From positions 2,191,001-2,255,000 of the forward strand of contig NZ_CCXR01000001.1 in NCBI RefSeq assembly GCF_000821085.1: a stretch of 64,000 bases of DNA, read 5' to 3'. This DNA comes from Bacillus sp. B-jedd (GTDB lineage: Bacteria; Bacillota; Bacilli; Bacillales; Cytobacillaceae). The first letter of the stretch is position 1, and each line of letters opens with the position of its first letter. Shown here piece by piece: positions 44,507 through 53,816 of this stretch. The notes below the pieces were generated by a model that saw nothing but the letters and a program-made list of their open reading frames with translations, had not been told where the DNA came from and did no database searches. The position numbers and the translations under genes were made by a program.

Positions 44507-45709
44507 TCAGATTCGCAAATTTTCCACGATAGCCGCCAGTCCTTGCCCTCCGCCAATACATAGCGAAACAAGCCCATACCGCTTACTGGTCCTTTCAAGC
44601 TCGTTTAGTAGCTTCACCATTAAAATTGCCCCTGTCGCTCCGATTGGGTGTCCGAGGGCAATTGCTCCGCCATTCACATTCACTTTTTTCGAATCCAGAC
44701 CCAATTCCTTCATGACGGCAATCGTCTGGGCGGCGAAAGCTTCATTTATTTCCATAAGATCAATATCATTTAAGGTTAGGCCTGACTGCTTCAACGCTTT
44801 TATTGTAGCAGGAACAGGGCCGATCCCCATAATTTCAGGTGATACGCCAGCCGACCCTTGCCCGATTATTTTCGCCCGCGGTTTCAGCCCCCGCTTCTGC
44901 GCCTCTATACCTTCCATGACGAGAAGGGCGGCTGCTCCGTCATTCCTCCCGCTTGCATTGCCAGCAGTAACGGTTCCCCCCTCCTTGAAGACAGGCCGAA
45001 GCTGAGCCAGCTTTTCTAGAGAAGTGAGCCTTGGATGTTCATCCTGAGCAAAATAGGTTTCTCCTTTTTTCGTTTGAAGCCGAATCGGAATAATTTCACG
45101 ATTAAATTTGCCTGAAGAGATTGCAGCAGACGCTTTCTCCTGGCTTCCTTGGGCGAATTCATCCTGCTCCTTGCGGCTAATGCTATACTTTGCCGCAAGA
45201 TTTTCTGCCGTCAGCCCCATTGTCAGATGGCCATATACCTCAATTGGCTGGGCGCGGGGCTGGCTTTCCGTATTCGGATCAAGGAGCTCCCCGTTCCCCG
45301 CCCCATATCCGTAACGGGCTTTCCTTAAATAATAGGGGGCTGTGCTCATGCTCTCCGCTCCTCCGGCAATGGCAACCCTACTTATTCCGGCCATGATTTC
45401 ATGGGAGGCATTCAGGATCGCCTGCAGCCCTGAAGCGCATTGGCGGTGGACTGTATAGCCTGGGACTTCGACAGGAAGGCCTGCCCTAAGTGCAGCCAGC
45501 CTGGCCAGATTGGGTGTATCTGAGCTTTGCTTTGCGTGTCCCCAGACAACTTCGTCAATTTCCGTCCCATCCATATCTGTCCTCGCCAGCAGTTCCTTCA
45601 TGACAGCTTCAGAGAGGCGGTCAGCCTCTACATCCTTTAAAGCCCCGCCCATCCTGCCGATCGCAGTCCGGACTCCCTCAACAATAACTGCTGTTCTCAG
45701 GCCCGGCAC
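44507..45709 (-). CDS. Acetyl-CoA acetyltransferase (thiolase)
   Basis: 400 residues. The nucleophilic Cys is in VHRQCASGLQAI (near 90), the substrate His in NVNGGAIALGHPIGATGA, and the second Cys in VSLCIGGGQGLA. Degradative thiolase of the acetoacetyl-CoA or 3-ketoacyl-CoA type. Its GTG start overlaps the stop of the acyl-CoA dehydrogenase gene by one base (TAGTG), so the two are coupled. Together with CoA transferase and acyl-CoA dehydrogenase it would release acetyl-CoA from a beta-oxidised acid. Confidence 0.92.
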   Translation of the reverse strand: MPGLRTAVIVEGVRTAIGRMGGALKDVEADRLSEAVMKELLARTDMDGTEIDEVVWGHAKQSSDTPNLARLAALRAGLPVEVPGYTVHRQCASGLQAILNASHEIMAGISRVAIAGGAESMSTAPYYLRKARYGYGAGNGELLDPNTESQPRAQPIEVYGHLTMGLTAENLAAKYSISRKEQDEFAQGSQEKASAAISSGKFNREIIPIRLQTKKGETYFAQDEHPRLTSLEKLAQLRPVFKEGGTVTAGNASGRNDGAAALLVMEGIEAQKRGLKPRAKIIGQGSAGVSPEIMGIGPVPATIKALKQSGLTLNDIDLMEINEAFAAQTIAVMKELGLDSKKVNVNGGAIALGHPIGATGAILMVKLLNELERTSKRYGLVSLCIGGGQGLAAIVENLRI

Positions 45710-46857
45710 TATTTCATCCCTCTCTTTAGCTCAGCGGCAATAATGTTTTTCTGAATTTGGCTTGTACCTTCATAAATTTTTGTGATCCGAGCATCCCTGT
45801 AAAACCTTTCGATTGGGTAATCCTTCATATAGCCAATGCCGCCATGGATTTGAACAGCAAGATCGGCAATTCTGTTATAAACCTCCGAGCCGTAAAGCTT
45901 TGCAACCGCTGCCTCTTTCACAACACGCATTTTTTGGTCGCTCATCCATGCGACCCTGTAGGTAATGGAGCGGAGCACTTCTATTTCCGCCGCCATCTCC
46001 GCGAGCATATGCTGGATAGCCTGCTGTTCAAAAATTGGCTTTCCGAATTGCTCCCTTTTCATCGCGTAATCAAGGCTCATGTCGAGTAGTTTTTCACAGG
46101 AACCAAGATTTCTGGCTGCAAGGCCAGCCCGGCCATTTGCCAAAATTTTTAACGCGTTCAAGTAGCCTTTGTTTTCTTCGCCGAGTACATTGTCCACTGG
46201 CACTTCCAAATCTTCAAAAAATAGTTCGGCTGAGTGTGACCCACGCAATCCCATTTTTCTTTCAACCGAACCGAGGACGAAGCCTGGGAAAGATTTTTCC
46301 ACAATAAATGATGTAATTCCTTTTGCACCTTTATCCGGATCAGTGACAGCCATCACCGTAAAAATATGGCCGCATACCGCATTGGTAATATAATGCTTTG
46401 ATCCGTTCAGTATATAACGGTCTCCCTTTTTTACGGCTCTCGTTTTAAGGGCGGCCGCGTTGGAGCCGGCGCCGGGTTCCGTAAGCGCAAAAGCGCCAAT
46501 CCATTCTCCGGATGCCATTTTAGGCAGATATTTCCGCTTCTGCTCCTCCGTCCCCAACTCAACGATGCCAACCGATCCAATACCTGTGTGGGCACCAATT
46601 AATGTGGTATACCCATTATGTGTTTTACCAAGCTCCTCATAAATGGCGCATTTCCCAACCATGTCGAGGCCAAGCCCCCCGTATGCCTCGGGTATTCCCA
46701 GCCCGAACAGTCCAAGCTCTTTTGACAAATCAACGATTTTTTCCGGTATTTCATCGTTCTCCTCTATCTCCATCGCGACTTTTTCTACTTCCGCTTTCAC
46801 AAAATCTCTGACCGCGGCGCGGAGGAGTTCAATCTCTTCCGGGAATGTGAAATCCAT
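45709..46857 (-). CDS. Acyl-CoA dehydrogenase
   Basis: 382 residues, FAD enzyme of the short/branched-chain type. FAD and substrate loops [17 protein letters not shown] and [13 protein letters not shown] are present, as are [29 protein letters not shown] and [13 protein letters not shown]; the Glu of IYEGTS is the catalytic base of this group. It makes 2-enoyl-CoA. No electron-transfer flavoprotein genes are adjacent and no enoyl-CoA hydratase is in the operon. The start at 46857 follows GAGGGGGAAATGG. Confidence 0.93.
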   Translation of the reverse strand: MDFTFPEEIELLRAAVRDFVKAEVEKVAMEIEENDEIPEKIVDLSKELGLFGLGIPEAYGGLGLDMVGKCAIYEELGKTHNGYTTLIGAHTGIGSVGIVELGTEEQKRKYLPKMASGEWIGAFALTEPGAGSNAAALKTRAVKKGDRYILNGSKHYITNAVCGHIFTVMAVTDPDKGAKGITSFIVEKSFPGFVLGSVERKMGLRGSHSAELFFEDLEVPVDNVLGEENKGYLNALKILANGRAGLAARNLGSCEKLLDMSLDYAMKREQFGKPIFEQQAIQHMLAEMAAEIEVLRSITYRVAWMSDQKMRVVKEAAVAKLYGSEVYNRIADLAVQIHGGIGYMKDYPIERFYRDARITKIYEGTSQIQKNIIAAELKRGMK

Positions 46858-46880
46858 ACCATTTCCCCCTCTTTAGAAAA

Positions 46881-47540
46881 TCACCAGCGCTTTAATGGCT
46901 CCGCAACCTTAAATTCTGCTTCTGTCAAAGCCTTTATTTTCTCCAGCGAACAATCGGCAGACAATTCTTCAAGAACCAAATGCCCTGAAGCTGTTGAAAA
47001 GACCCCGAGTTCTGTCACAATCAGCTCCGCGTGTTGAATGCCTGTTGACGGATAGGTCAATTGGCGGACAAGCTTTGATGAACCATCCTTCGCGGTATGG
47101 GTAAGAGCCACGATAATCTTTTTTGCCCCAGGGACGAGGTCCATCGCCCCGCCAACACCGAGAATGTCGGTCCCGGGCACAGCCCAGTTGGCAATTTCAC
47201 CGCTTTCACTCACTTGAAGCGCCCCAAGGACAACGACATCAATATGGCCGCCTCTAATCATCCCGAAAGATTCGCTACTCGAAAAAATCGCCGCGCCGGG
47301 CTCAAGCGTAACCGGATGTTTGCTGGCACTTATGCAATCCATGTCGATTTCCTCTGAAGGAGGGGGAGGCCCCATGCCCAGCAGACCATTTTCTGAGTGA
47401 AGGTACACCCCTTTTCCAGGCTCTATATATGCCGGGATGAGGGTAGGAATGCCGACCCCGAGATTTACAACCATTCCCCTTTTAAATTCCATGGCGATTC
47501 GCCTGGCAATTTTTTCACGGTCTAAGGTGCTTTTTGACAT
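46881..47540 (-). CDS. scoB: 3-oxoacid CoA-transferase, subunit B
   Basis: 219 residues. The catalytic Glu that forms the CoA thioester lies in YLHSENGLLGMGP. NLGVGIPTLIPAYI and VDVVVLGALQVSESGEIANWAVPG are also typical. Pairs with the A subunit just upstream, which it overlaps by 26 bases (start ATG 47540 after AGGCAGGTGG). It transfers CoA between succinyl-CoA or acetyl-CoA and an acid such as acetoacetate or a related acid. The substrate is not determined by sequence alone; AtoA and other acid transferases look alike. Confidence 0.9.
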   Translation of the reverse strand: MSKSTLDREKIARRIAMEFKRGMVVNLGVGIPTLIPAYIEPGKGVYLHSENGLLGMGPPPPSEEIDMDCISASKHPVTLEPGAAIFSSSESFGMIRGGHIDVVVLGALQVSESGEIANWAVPGTDILGVGGAMDLVPGAKKIIVALTHTAKDGSSKLVRQLTYPSTGIQHAELIVTELGVFSTASGHLVLEELSADCSLEKIKALTEAEFKVAEPLKRW

Positions 47541-48231
47541 AAAAGCCACCTGCCTTTTCATAACGGCTCAAGACTAAAACGTCAACATAAGTATGCGGGG
47601 TGATAATAGATTCGGGATCAAGTGAACCAGCGGGAACAATTTCATCCACTTCTGCAATGACCAGATCAGAGGCGGTCGCCATCGCCGGATTGAAATTGCG
47701 GGCCGATTTCGAGTAAACAAGGTTTCCCAAAGAATCAGCCTTCCAAGCTCTAATAAGAGATGCATCCGCCCTGATAGCCTCGATTAAAATATTCCTCTCT
47801 CCTTTGAAAAGCCGTTCTTCCTTGCCTTTTGCGAGTTCAGTGCCGACACCAGTTTTCACATAGAAAGCCGCAATCCCGGCTCCCCCGGCACGAATTGCTT
47901 CTATAAAAGAACCTTGTGGATAAAGTTCGATTTCAAGGTTACCCGCCTTCCAGGCCTTTACTGCATCACGATTGGATGTGAAATAAGAGCCAACCGCTTT
48001 TTTTATTTGTCGTGTCTGCAAAAGAATGCCCAGCCCTTTGCCGGACTCTCCAAGGTTATTGCTGATTATCGTCAATTCCCGCAACGACGCATTTTCACTG
48101 ATTGCATCAATTAAGGTAAAAGGCGTTCCACAAAGCCCAAAGCCTCCGACCATGACAGTATTCTTTTCACTCAGAAGCTCCACAGCCTCCTCTGGCGTGC
48201 GGAGCTTTTCTGATTCCACAGGTAGTGCCAA
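47515..48231 (-). CDS. scoA: 3-oxoacid CoA-transferase, subunit A
   Basis: 238 residues with the CoA-binding loop TVMVGGFGLCGTP and later FYVKTGVGTELAKGKEER, ADASLIRAWKADSLGNLVY. It forms the alpha subunit of the CoA transferase with the overlapping downstream gene. Start TTG 48231, seven bases after AAAGGAGG. Upstream is a 487-base gap with a terminator and a repeat, so transcription of the CoA-transferase group may start separately from the aminotransferase-aldehyde dehydrogenase pair. Confidence 0.9.
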   Translation of the reverse strand: MALPVESEKLRTPEEAVELLSEKNTVMVGGFGLCGTPFTLIDAISENASLRELTIISNNLGESGKGLGILLQTRQIKKAVGSYFTSNRDAVKAWKAGNLEIELYPQGSFIEAIRAGGAGIAAFYVKTGVGTELAKGKEERLFKGERNILIEAIRADASLIRAWKADSLGNLVYSKSARNFNPAMATASDLVIAEVDEIVPAGSLDPESIITPHTYVDVLVLSRYEKAGGFYVKKHLRP

Positions 48232-48314
48232 ACCGGCGCCTCCTTTCTGTCAAAAAGTGTCCCATTCGAGGACACTACTATACTAATTACCTGCTATTCA
48301 AAGTTTTTTTCTAG

Positions 48315-48564
48315 ATTGTTGATTTCCACTCCGTGGACATGCTTTCCGCGGGGCGAAGCATCTACCTGAATTTGCTTCGTGCAGCTTTGCGACGAGCTGA
48401 AGGTTCGCTTCCTCGAATAGCCTGTGGCGCAGGAGCATTTTTTTTGGAGCCTCCTCGGCGTCATAGCCGCCTGTGGGGTCTCCACGTGCCGCTGCATCCC
48501 GCCGGAGTCAGTCCTCTCCGTTCCAATCTACTTCATGAAAATCAACACTCACCTTTAACTGAGC
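48315..48564 (-). repeat. Bacillaceae intergenic repeat, family 1, copy C, uninterrupted
   Basis: Reads from TTGTTGATTTCCACTCCG through GCTTTCCGCGGGG, CAGCTTTGCGACGAGCTGAA and GAGCCTCCTCGGCGT to CTTTAACTGAGC. Long identity to the copy at 41691. It occupies the middle of the scoA-aldehyde dehydrogenase gap; the following 108 bases are AT-rich with nothing recognised before the terminator. Confidence 0.85.
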
Positions 48565-48672
48565 TTATCCGTTAAAACCGCATTCCTACTAATGTGTATG
48601 AAAAAAAAGAATTGAAAAGTAGTAATCCGGGTAAAAACTTGATTAATATAGGACAGCCATATCCCATATACG

Positions 48673-48699
48673 AAAAGACCCGCATCTTGCGGGCTCTTC
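48673..48699 (-). terminator. Terminator of the aldehyde dehydrogenase gene
   Basis: AAGAgCCCGC pairs with GCGGGtCTT, followed by TTCG on the minus strand. Confidence 0.7.
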
Positions 48700-48718
48700 A
48701 TTCAAAAACAAATCGTGC

Positions 48719-50200
48719 TTATTTATTGTCTATTTGCGCTCGCTGGAGGGTCCCGCTGAAATCAACGTAAATTGATTTCCATTCAGTATAAACATCAAGC
48801 GCGGCAACTCCTGAATCTCGGTGCCCATTTCCTGTGCCCTTCGTTCCCCCGAATGGAAGATGGATTTCTGCACCAGTCGTCCCTGCATTTATATATACAA
48901 TGCCAGTATCAAAATCGCGCATCGCCATGAAAACTTTATTGACGTCCCTCGTGAAAATGGAGCTTGAAAGGCCGAATTCCACATTGTTATTCACCTCAAT
49001 GGCCTCTGCCAGGCTTTTGACAGGGATAAGGGATGTAACCGGCCCGAAAATTTCTTCTTTGGCAATCGTCATATTCGGGGAAACATCTGTAAACAACGTT
49101 GGCTCATAATAATGTCCTTTTGCAAAATCAGCCCCGGCAAGGACTTTGCCCCCACACAATAGCTTTGCCCCTTCCTGGACACCTTTTTCCACATAATCAT
49201 TTATGCGCCCAAGCGATTCCCTGTTTATGACGGGACCAACATCAACCTGTTCATCGGACCCATTGCCGACCTTCAACTCGGAGATCCGTGCCACCAGCTT
49301 TTTTTCCAGCTCTTCCTTTACGGCTTCATGGACGATGATCCTGCTGCAGGCGGTACACCGCTGGCCCGCCGTTCCGTAAGCGCTCCATATAATGCCATCA
49401 ACCGCGAGATCCAAATCGGCATCTTCCAGCACCGTCACCGCGTTTTTACCGCCCATTTCAAGGGATGTCCGCTTCAGGAGGCTGCCAGCGCGCCCATTAA
49501 TCGCCTTTCCGACTTCATTCGAACCTGTAAACGAAATGATATCGACATCCGGGTGCTCGACAAGGGCATTCCCGACAACACTGCCGCTGCCAAAAACAAC
49601 ATTCATCAATCCTTTCGGCAACCCAGCCTCTTCAAAAACCTTCACAAATTCCGCGGCCATGAACGGCGTCTCCGATGCAGGCTTCCAAACAACCGCATTC
49701 CCGGCGACTAGAGCAGGCAGTGACTTCCATGAAGCGATCGCAATCGGGAAGTTCCAGGGAGTGATCAAACCGGCAACACCAACTGGCACCCTGACACTCA
49801 TCGCAAATTTATTCCTTAGTTCAGAGGGCACAGTATCACCGAACAGCCTCCGTCCTTCACCAGCCATATAATAGGCCATGTCGATGGCTTCCTGAACCTC
49901 ACCTCTTGCCTCGGCAATGACCTTTCCCATTTCAGCAGTTAAGATTTGCGCCAAGTATTCTTTCTTTTCTTTCAGGATTCTTGCAACTTCATATAAAATC
50001 TCCGCCCGTTCGGGAGCAGGGACTAGCCGCCATGATTTTTGCGCATTTTTAGCGGCCGTGACTGCCCCGTCGACGTCATTTGCATTAGAAACCACTACTT
50101 CGCCCAGCACCTCTCCCGTCGCGGGATTGATATTCTGTAAATATAGTCCCGTTTCTGATTGCGTCCAAACTCCATTTATATAGTTATCATAGCGTTTCAT
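48719..50200 (-). CDS. NAD(P)-dependent aldehyde dehydrogenase
   Basis: 493 residues. GLITPWNFPIAIASWK, ISFTGSNEVGK, the general base Glu in LEMGGKN and nucleophile Cys in AGQRCTACSR are intact. The late motif TTGAEIHLPFGGTKGTGNGHR resembles aminoadipate-semialdehyde type enzymes, but succinic or aminobutyric semialdehyde groups are possible too. It is separated by only four bases from the aminotransferase before it; transamination followed by aldehyde oxidation is the obvious pairing. Its own terminator follows. Confidence 0.88.
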   Translation of the reverse strand: MKRYDNYINGVWTQSETGLYLQNINPATGEVLGEVVVSNANDVDGAVTAAKNAQKSWRLVPAPERAEILYEVARILKEKKEYLAQILTAEMGKVIAEARGEVQEAIDMAYYMAGEGRRLFGDTVPSELRNKFAMSVRVPVGVAGLITPWNFPIAIASWKSLPALVAGNAVVWKPASETPFMAAEFVKVFEEAGLPKGLMNVVFGSGSVVGNALVEHPDVDIISFTGSNEVGKAINGRAGSLLKRTSLEMGGKNAVTVLEDADLDLAVDGIIWSAYGTAGQRCTACSRIIVHEAVKEELEKKLVARISELKVGNGSDEQVDVGPVINRESLGRINDYVEKGVQEGAKLLCGGKVLAGADFAKGHYYEPTLFTDVSPNMTIAKEEIFGPVTSLIPVKSLAEAIEVNNNVEFGLSSSIFTRDVNKVFMAMRDFDTGIVYINAGTTGAEIHLPFGGTKGTGNGHRDSGVAALDVYTEWKSIYVDFSGTLQRAQIDNK

Positions 50201-50204
50201 TTTC

Positions 50205-51380
50205 TCAACCCTTCCGCAATTTGATCTGTTTTTTCATTCTGGACGCCGCTTCATTCAGCCTGTCACTGGACTGGGAAAGGGATATCCTGAAATAACCCTC
50301 ACCCGATGGGCCGAATGCGCTCCCTGGCGTAATAATCACCCCTGCCTTCTCCAAAACCTCCTCGGCAAACTCCGCCGACGAATAGCCTGTTGGGACAGCC
50401 GCCCAAATAAAAAATGTCGCATTCGGCGGCTCGGCATCAATGCCAATTTCCTTAAGGGCTTCCACCATTCTTTTCATCCGATCGAAATAAATGAGATTAT
50501 TTTCCTCAACGCATTTTTGATCAGATCTTAAAGCATGCGCCCCAGCCAGCTGAATGGGTGTGAATTGGCCGGTATCAGTATTATTTTTATAGACTGATAG
50601 TGCCCTGATCACTTCTTTATTCCCGACCGCATAGCCGATCCGCCAGCCAGTCATGCAATACGTTTTTGACAGTGAGCCGAATTCAACCGCAACGGTCTTC
50701 GCCCCTTTTGCCTCAAGAATGCTCGGAGCTTTGCCATCGCCGAAAACGACCTTGTTATAGGCCGAATCTTGCGCGACAATGATGTCATTCTCTTTTGCAA
50801 AATCAACCGCCCTTTGGAAAAATGGTAGATCCGCCGAGGCTGCGGTCGGGTTGCCCGGAAAATTCAAAAACATCATACGTGCTTTTGCGAGCACATCAGA
50901 GGGGATATTTTCAAAAACAGGCTTGAAGCCGTTCTCCTTTTTCATCGGCATATTATGGTAGTTACCTCCGGCAAGAGACACAGCCATCCTGTATGGCGGA
51001 TAGGAGGGATCCGGGACAAGGACGGTTTCACCGGGGTCAATCATTGCCGGGACAAGGTGGGCAAGTCCTTCTTTGGAACCGATCAATGCCAGCACTTCAG
51101 TTTCAGGATCCAGTTCCACATTGTACTCCCGTAAGTAAAACTCCGAAACAGCTTTTCTGAACTCAGGATGCCCAGCAAAATTCGGATATCGTGAATTTTC
51201 AGGTTTCCTCACTTCTTCTATGAGCTTATCCACAATATGCCCGGGAACAGGCAAATCCGGATCACCAATTCCGAGGTCGATGACATCAATGCCAGACTTG
51301 ATCATGGCGGCTTTCTTTTTCCCAAGTTCAGCAAACATATATGGAGGGATCTGTCCCATCCTTTCAGACTGATACCGCAA
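50205..51380 (-). CDS. Class I/II PLP aminotransferase (LL-diaminopimelate aminotransferase-like)
   Basis: 391 residues. The PLP lysine is in SLSKTYCMTGWRIGY; the N-terminal VIDLGIGDPDLPVP, FLNFPGNPTAA and C-terminal YFRISLSQSSDR (substrate-carboxylate Arg) are all present. The overall look is of the LL-DAP aminotransferase/alanine aminotransferase branch. Because it pairs with an aldehyde dehydrogenase in a catabolic block, I read it as degradative. Start TTG 51380, after AAAAGGAGGAAATAG. First gene of the leftward unit. Confidence 0.88.
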   Translation of the reverse strand: MRYQSERMGQIPPYMFAELGKKKAAMIKSGIDVIDLGIGDPDLPVPGHIVDKLIEEVRKPENSRYPNFAGHPEFRKAVSEFYLREYNVELDPETEVLALIGSKEGLAHLVPAMIDPGETVLVPDPSYPPYRMAVSLAGGNYHNMPMKKENGFKPVFENIPSDVLAKARMMFLNFPGNPTAASADLPFFQRAVDFAKENDIIVAQDSAYNKVVFGDGKAPSILEAKGAKTVAVEFGSLSKTYCMTGWRIGYAVGNKEVIRALSVYKNNTDTGQFTPIQLAGAHALRSDQKCVEENNLIYFDRMKRMVEALKEIGIDAEPPNATFFIWAAVPTGYSSAEFAEEVLEKAGVIITPGSAFGPSGEGYFRISLSQSSDRLNEAASRMKKQIKLRKG

Positions 51381-51487
51381 ACTATTTCCTCCTTTTCCAT
51401 AGGTGGTCCCCTACAGAAAAAGTATGGGAAAATTACTCGAGTATGACAGCATTTTAATAAATCCCTAAAACCTTCTCCAGACATAGC

Positions 51488-51518
51488 AAAACCCCCGCAT
51501 TTTGTGCGAGGGTTTTAT
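51488..51518 (-). terminator. Terminator of the quinone oxidoreductase-like gene
   Basis: AAACCCtCGCA pairs with TGCGgGGGTTT, followed by TGC on the minus strand. Confidence 0.65.
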
Positions 51519-51541
51519 CACATATTCTATTAATTCGCTGA

Positions 51542-52534
51542 TCAACTGACGATAAAGCCTATTTTGCCAAGCTGCTCCGCCTTGTCAAGCTTATCAAAAG
51601 CAGCCTTGTAATCGGTAAGGCTGAACATTTGATCGATGACTGGCCGGATATTGTGTGCCTCTATAAAGGACAGCATTTCCCGATGTTCCTCCGCGCTCCC
51701 CATAGTTGATCCCAATAAATTGAATTGCCCGTAAAAAAAGCTCCGCAGATTCAAATCAACTGTATCACCGGCTGACGCTCCGAACGTAACCACTGTGCCC
51801 CCGGCCCTAAGCTGGCTCAATGATTTATTGAAGGTTGCGGCGCCAACCGACTCAATGACAACATCCATCTTCTCGCCGCCGAGCGCTTTTTTCCAGTCTC
51901 CATTGCTGTCAAAAGCTTGATCCGCGCCCATTTCAAGCGCGCTAGTGCATTTTTGTTCTGACCGGGAAGAGACGTAGACCGTCGCTCCCGCTGCCTTAGC
52001 CATTTGCAGCATCAACGTTGCGACACCCCCTCCTATCCCGGGGATTAGAATTTTCATTCCCGCCTTAATTTTCGCTCTTGTGAAGAGGACCCTGTACGCG
52101 GTCAGTGCGGCCAGCGAGAGGACGCCGGCCTCTTCCCATGTCAAAAAGGCTGGTTTAGGAACCGCATTTTCTGCTGGAATGACTACATACTCGCCAAAAG
52201 TACCATGAAAAGGATGGCCTAGAATCTCAAAGCCTGCAGGGGGAGCATCCGACTTTTCGCGCCAGCCAAGACCAGGATTAATGATGACTTCATCACCTGG
52301 ATTTGCTCCTTCCACTCCTTCTCCGACCGCATCAATAATTCCGGCGCCATCCGAACCAAGAATCAGCGGGGGTTCCGTGCCCTTGTGCCTCTCAAGAATG
52401 ATCAAATCACGGTGATTCATTCCGGCTGTTTTCAGCCGCACCCTCACTTCACCCTTGCCCGGTTCCACTTTTTCAATTTCTTTTAACGACAAACCTTCCA
52501 TGCCGGTTGTGCCCGCATGAACAAGTGCCTTCAT
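51542..52534 (-). CDS. Zinc-type alcohol dehydrogenase-like / quinone oxidoreductase family protein
   Basis: 330 residues of the medium-chain dehydrogenase family. GMNHRDLIILE, LGSDGAGIIDAVGEGV, the dinucleotide site IPGIGGGVATLMLQMAK and VVIESVGAATFNKSL. The structural four-Cys zinc cluster is absent, and the usual catalytic zinc Cys is replaced by GMNHRDL, so it is probably a zinc-free NADPH quinone or enoyl reductase-like enzyme. Start ATG 52534, eight bases after GGAG. It precedes the aminotransferase on the same strand but has its own terminator. Confidence 0.85.
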   Translation of the reverse strand: MKALVHAGTTGMEGLSLKEIEKVEPGKGEVRVRLKTAGMNHRDLIILERHKGTEPPLILGSDGAGIIDAVGEGVEGANPGDEVIINPGLGWREKSDAPPAGFEILGHPFHGTFGEYVVIPAENAVPKPAFLTWEEAGVLSLAALTAYRVLFTRAKIKAGMKILIPGIGGGVATLMLQMAKAAGATVYVSSRSEQKCTSALEMGADQAFDSNGDWKKALGGEKMDVVIESVGAATFNKSLSQLRAGGTVVTFGASAGDTVDLNLRSFFYGQFNLLGSTMGSAEEHREMLSFIEAHNIRPVIDQMFSLTDYKAAFDKLDKAEQLGKIGFIVS

Positions 52535-52611
52535 TCCGCTCACTCCAGTGCTTTAATATGTACCTCTTTATTGTGGCTTACTTTGTCAAAAATTGCATGC
52601 CTTTCCGCTTA

Positions 52612-52643
52612 AAAAACAAACCGGCGTTCCCGCCGGTTCATTT
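52612..52643 (-). terminator. Terminator of the small lipoprotein gene
   Basis: AACCGGCG-ggaa-CGCCGGTT then TGTTTTT on the minus strand, overlapping the stop codon. Confidence 0.8.
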
Positions 52644-53090
52644 TTCATTGATATTTTCTTTCAAATCCGTAAATGCTTTTTTCAATTCCTCAACTGGCTT
52701 TTTTAGGTCCTCCTTATCCAGGAACTCCTCATCCAGCTTCCCTTGATTAATCCGATTCAGGTAAAGGTCAATCTTATCTTCAAGAACAGCGCTTTTTTCA
52801 ACTACATTCCTATGAAATCCATCCGCTACTTTTGGCGCTTCTACTTTACTGAACTCCTTGATCTCGTTTTTCATTTCTTCCAGCTTACTTTTCAATTCTT
52901 CCTTCGCCTGCTCATCATGGACGGCTTCCTCGGCTTTTAAGGATGCCTCTTTTGCAAAATCAGCCGCCTTCTCCAAGTATTGTGAAGCTTCCGCTGTATA
53001 TTCCTTTAAGTCATTCCCGCCCTCGCTTGCAGCACAGCCTCCAAGGATGGCAATAAACAGACAAGCGAAAATGGCCAATATCCTTTTCAT
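52638..53090 (-). CDS. Helical lipoprotein
   Basis: 150 residues. Signal peptide KRILAIFACLFIAILGGC with the lipobox LGGC at about residue 19; the remainder is charged and almost wholly helical (EKAADFAKEASLKAEEAVHDEQ), so likely an extracytoplasmic helical bundle or coiled coil. It resembles small Bacillus lipoproteins of unknown function. Start ATG 53090 after GGAGGATTACC. The neighbours give no hint. Confidence 0.78.
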   Translation of the reverse strand: MKRILAIFACLFIAILGGCAASEGGNDLKEYTAEASQYLEKAADFAKEASLKAEEAVHDEQAKEELKSKLEEMKNEIKEFSKVEAPKVADGFHRNVVEKSAVLEDKIDLYLNRINQGKLDEEFLDKEDLKKPVEELKKAFTDLKENINEK

Positions 53091-53157
53091 CGGTAATCCT
53101 CCTCATAGCATCATTCTGCTTTATTGATTCCTATGAGATTCAATACCCAGTTTCCTA

Positions 53158-53742
53158 TCAATTTAATACACTGGTGAGGTAGTATTTTGTCAAGGCCAGA
53201 TATTCACGGGCATACGATTTCACAACCGCCTGCCTTGGTGTTTCGGCCGGCAGCCCACCTAACTCCAGTCCATATCTCTTGGCGATCATCTTGGCACGGT
53301 ATAGATGAAAGTCATTCGTGACGACCAGACCTTCTTTCAACCCTTTAGGCAAAAGCTCCTTTGAAAAGGAGATATTTTCATATGTACTCGTTGACCTATC
53401 TTCAAGAATAATCCTGTCCCCTTCGATCCCAAGCTTTACAAGCTCATCCTTTATCGCGGCAGCCTCGGTTATATCCTCACCTGGCCCCTGGCCTCCCGAG
53501 GCTATGGCGATTGTCAAAGGATTATCCAATAGATATTTTCCTGCCGCATCAATCCTTGCCTGTAGAGAAAGTGAGGGGACCATCCCCTTTACCCTGGCTC
53601 CAAGTATGATTAAGTAATCCGCACCCGGCGGAGGTGTTTCCTTGCCGTGCTGCATGATCTTTATGTGCAGGAAGCCAGTATAAATCAACCCGGCCATCCC
53701 GAGCAGCAATAGCCCCTTTTTCCATCTCTTTATTTTCCCCAT
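53158..53742 (-). CDS. YdcF/SanA-family membrane protein (DUF218)
   Basis: 194 residues. One N-terminal membrane helix (about 9-25), then the DUF218 domain outside: ADYLIILGARVKG, ARIDAAGKYL, IASGGQGPGEDITEAA, ILEDRSTSTYENI and VVTNDFHLYRAKMIA. Members are linked to envelope integrity or lipid-linked sugar processing, but the reaction is not established. Start ATG 53742 follows AGGAGA. It lies next to the glycogen operon but is separated from it by a strong terminator. Confidence 0.85.
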   Translation of the reverse strand: MGKIKRWKKGLLLLGMAGLIYTGFLHIKIMQHGKETPPPGADYLIILGARVKGMVPSLSLQARIDAAGKYLLDNPLTIAIASGGQGPGEDITEAAAIKDELVKLGIEGDRIILEDRSTSTYENISFSKELLPKGLKEGLVVTNDFHLYRAKMIAKRYGLELGGLPAETPRQAVVKSYAREYLALTKYYLTSVLN

Positions 53743-53769
53743 TTTTTTCTCCTGATAGATTGAAGTATG

Positions 53770-53807
53770 TAAAACCGGCAAGGAAGCCGCCAGTCGGCTT
53801 CCTTGCC
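53770..53807 (-). terminator. Terminator of the glycogen operon
   Basis: GGCAAGGAAGCC pairs perfectly with GGCTTCCTTGCC, followed by GGTTTTAC on the minus strand. Confidence 0.85.
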
Positions 53808-53816
53808 ATAACTTGA

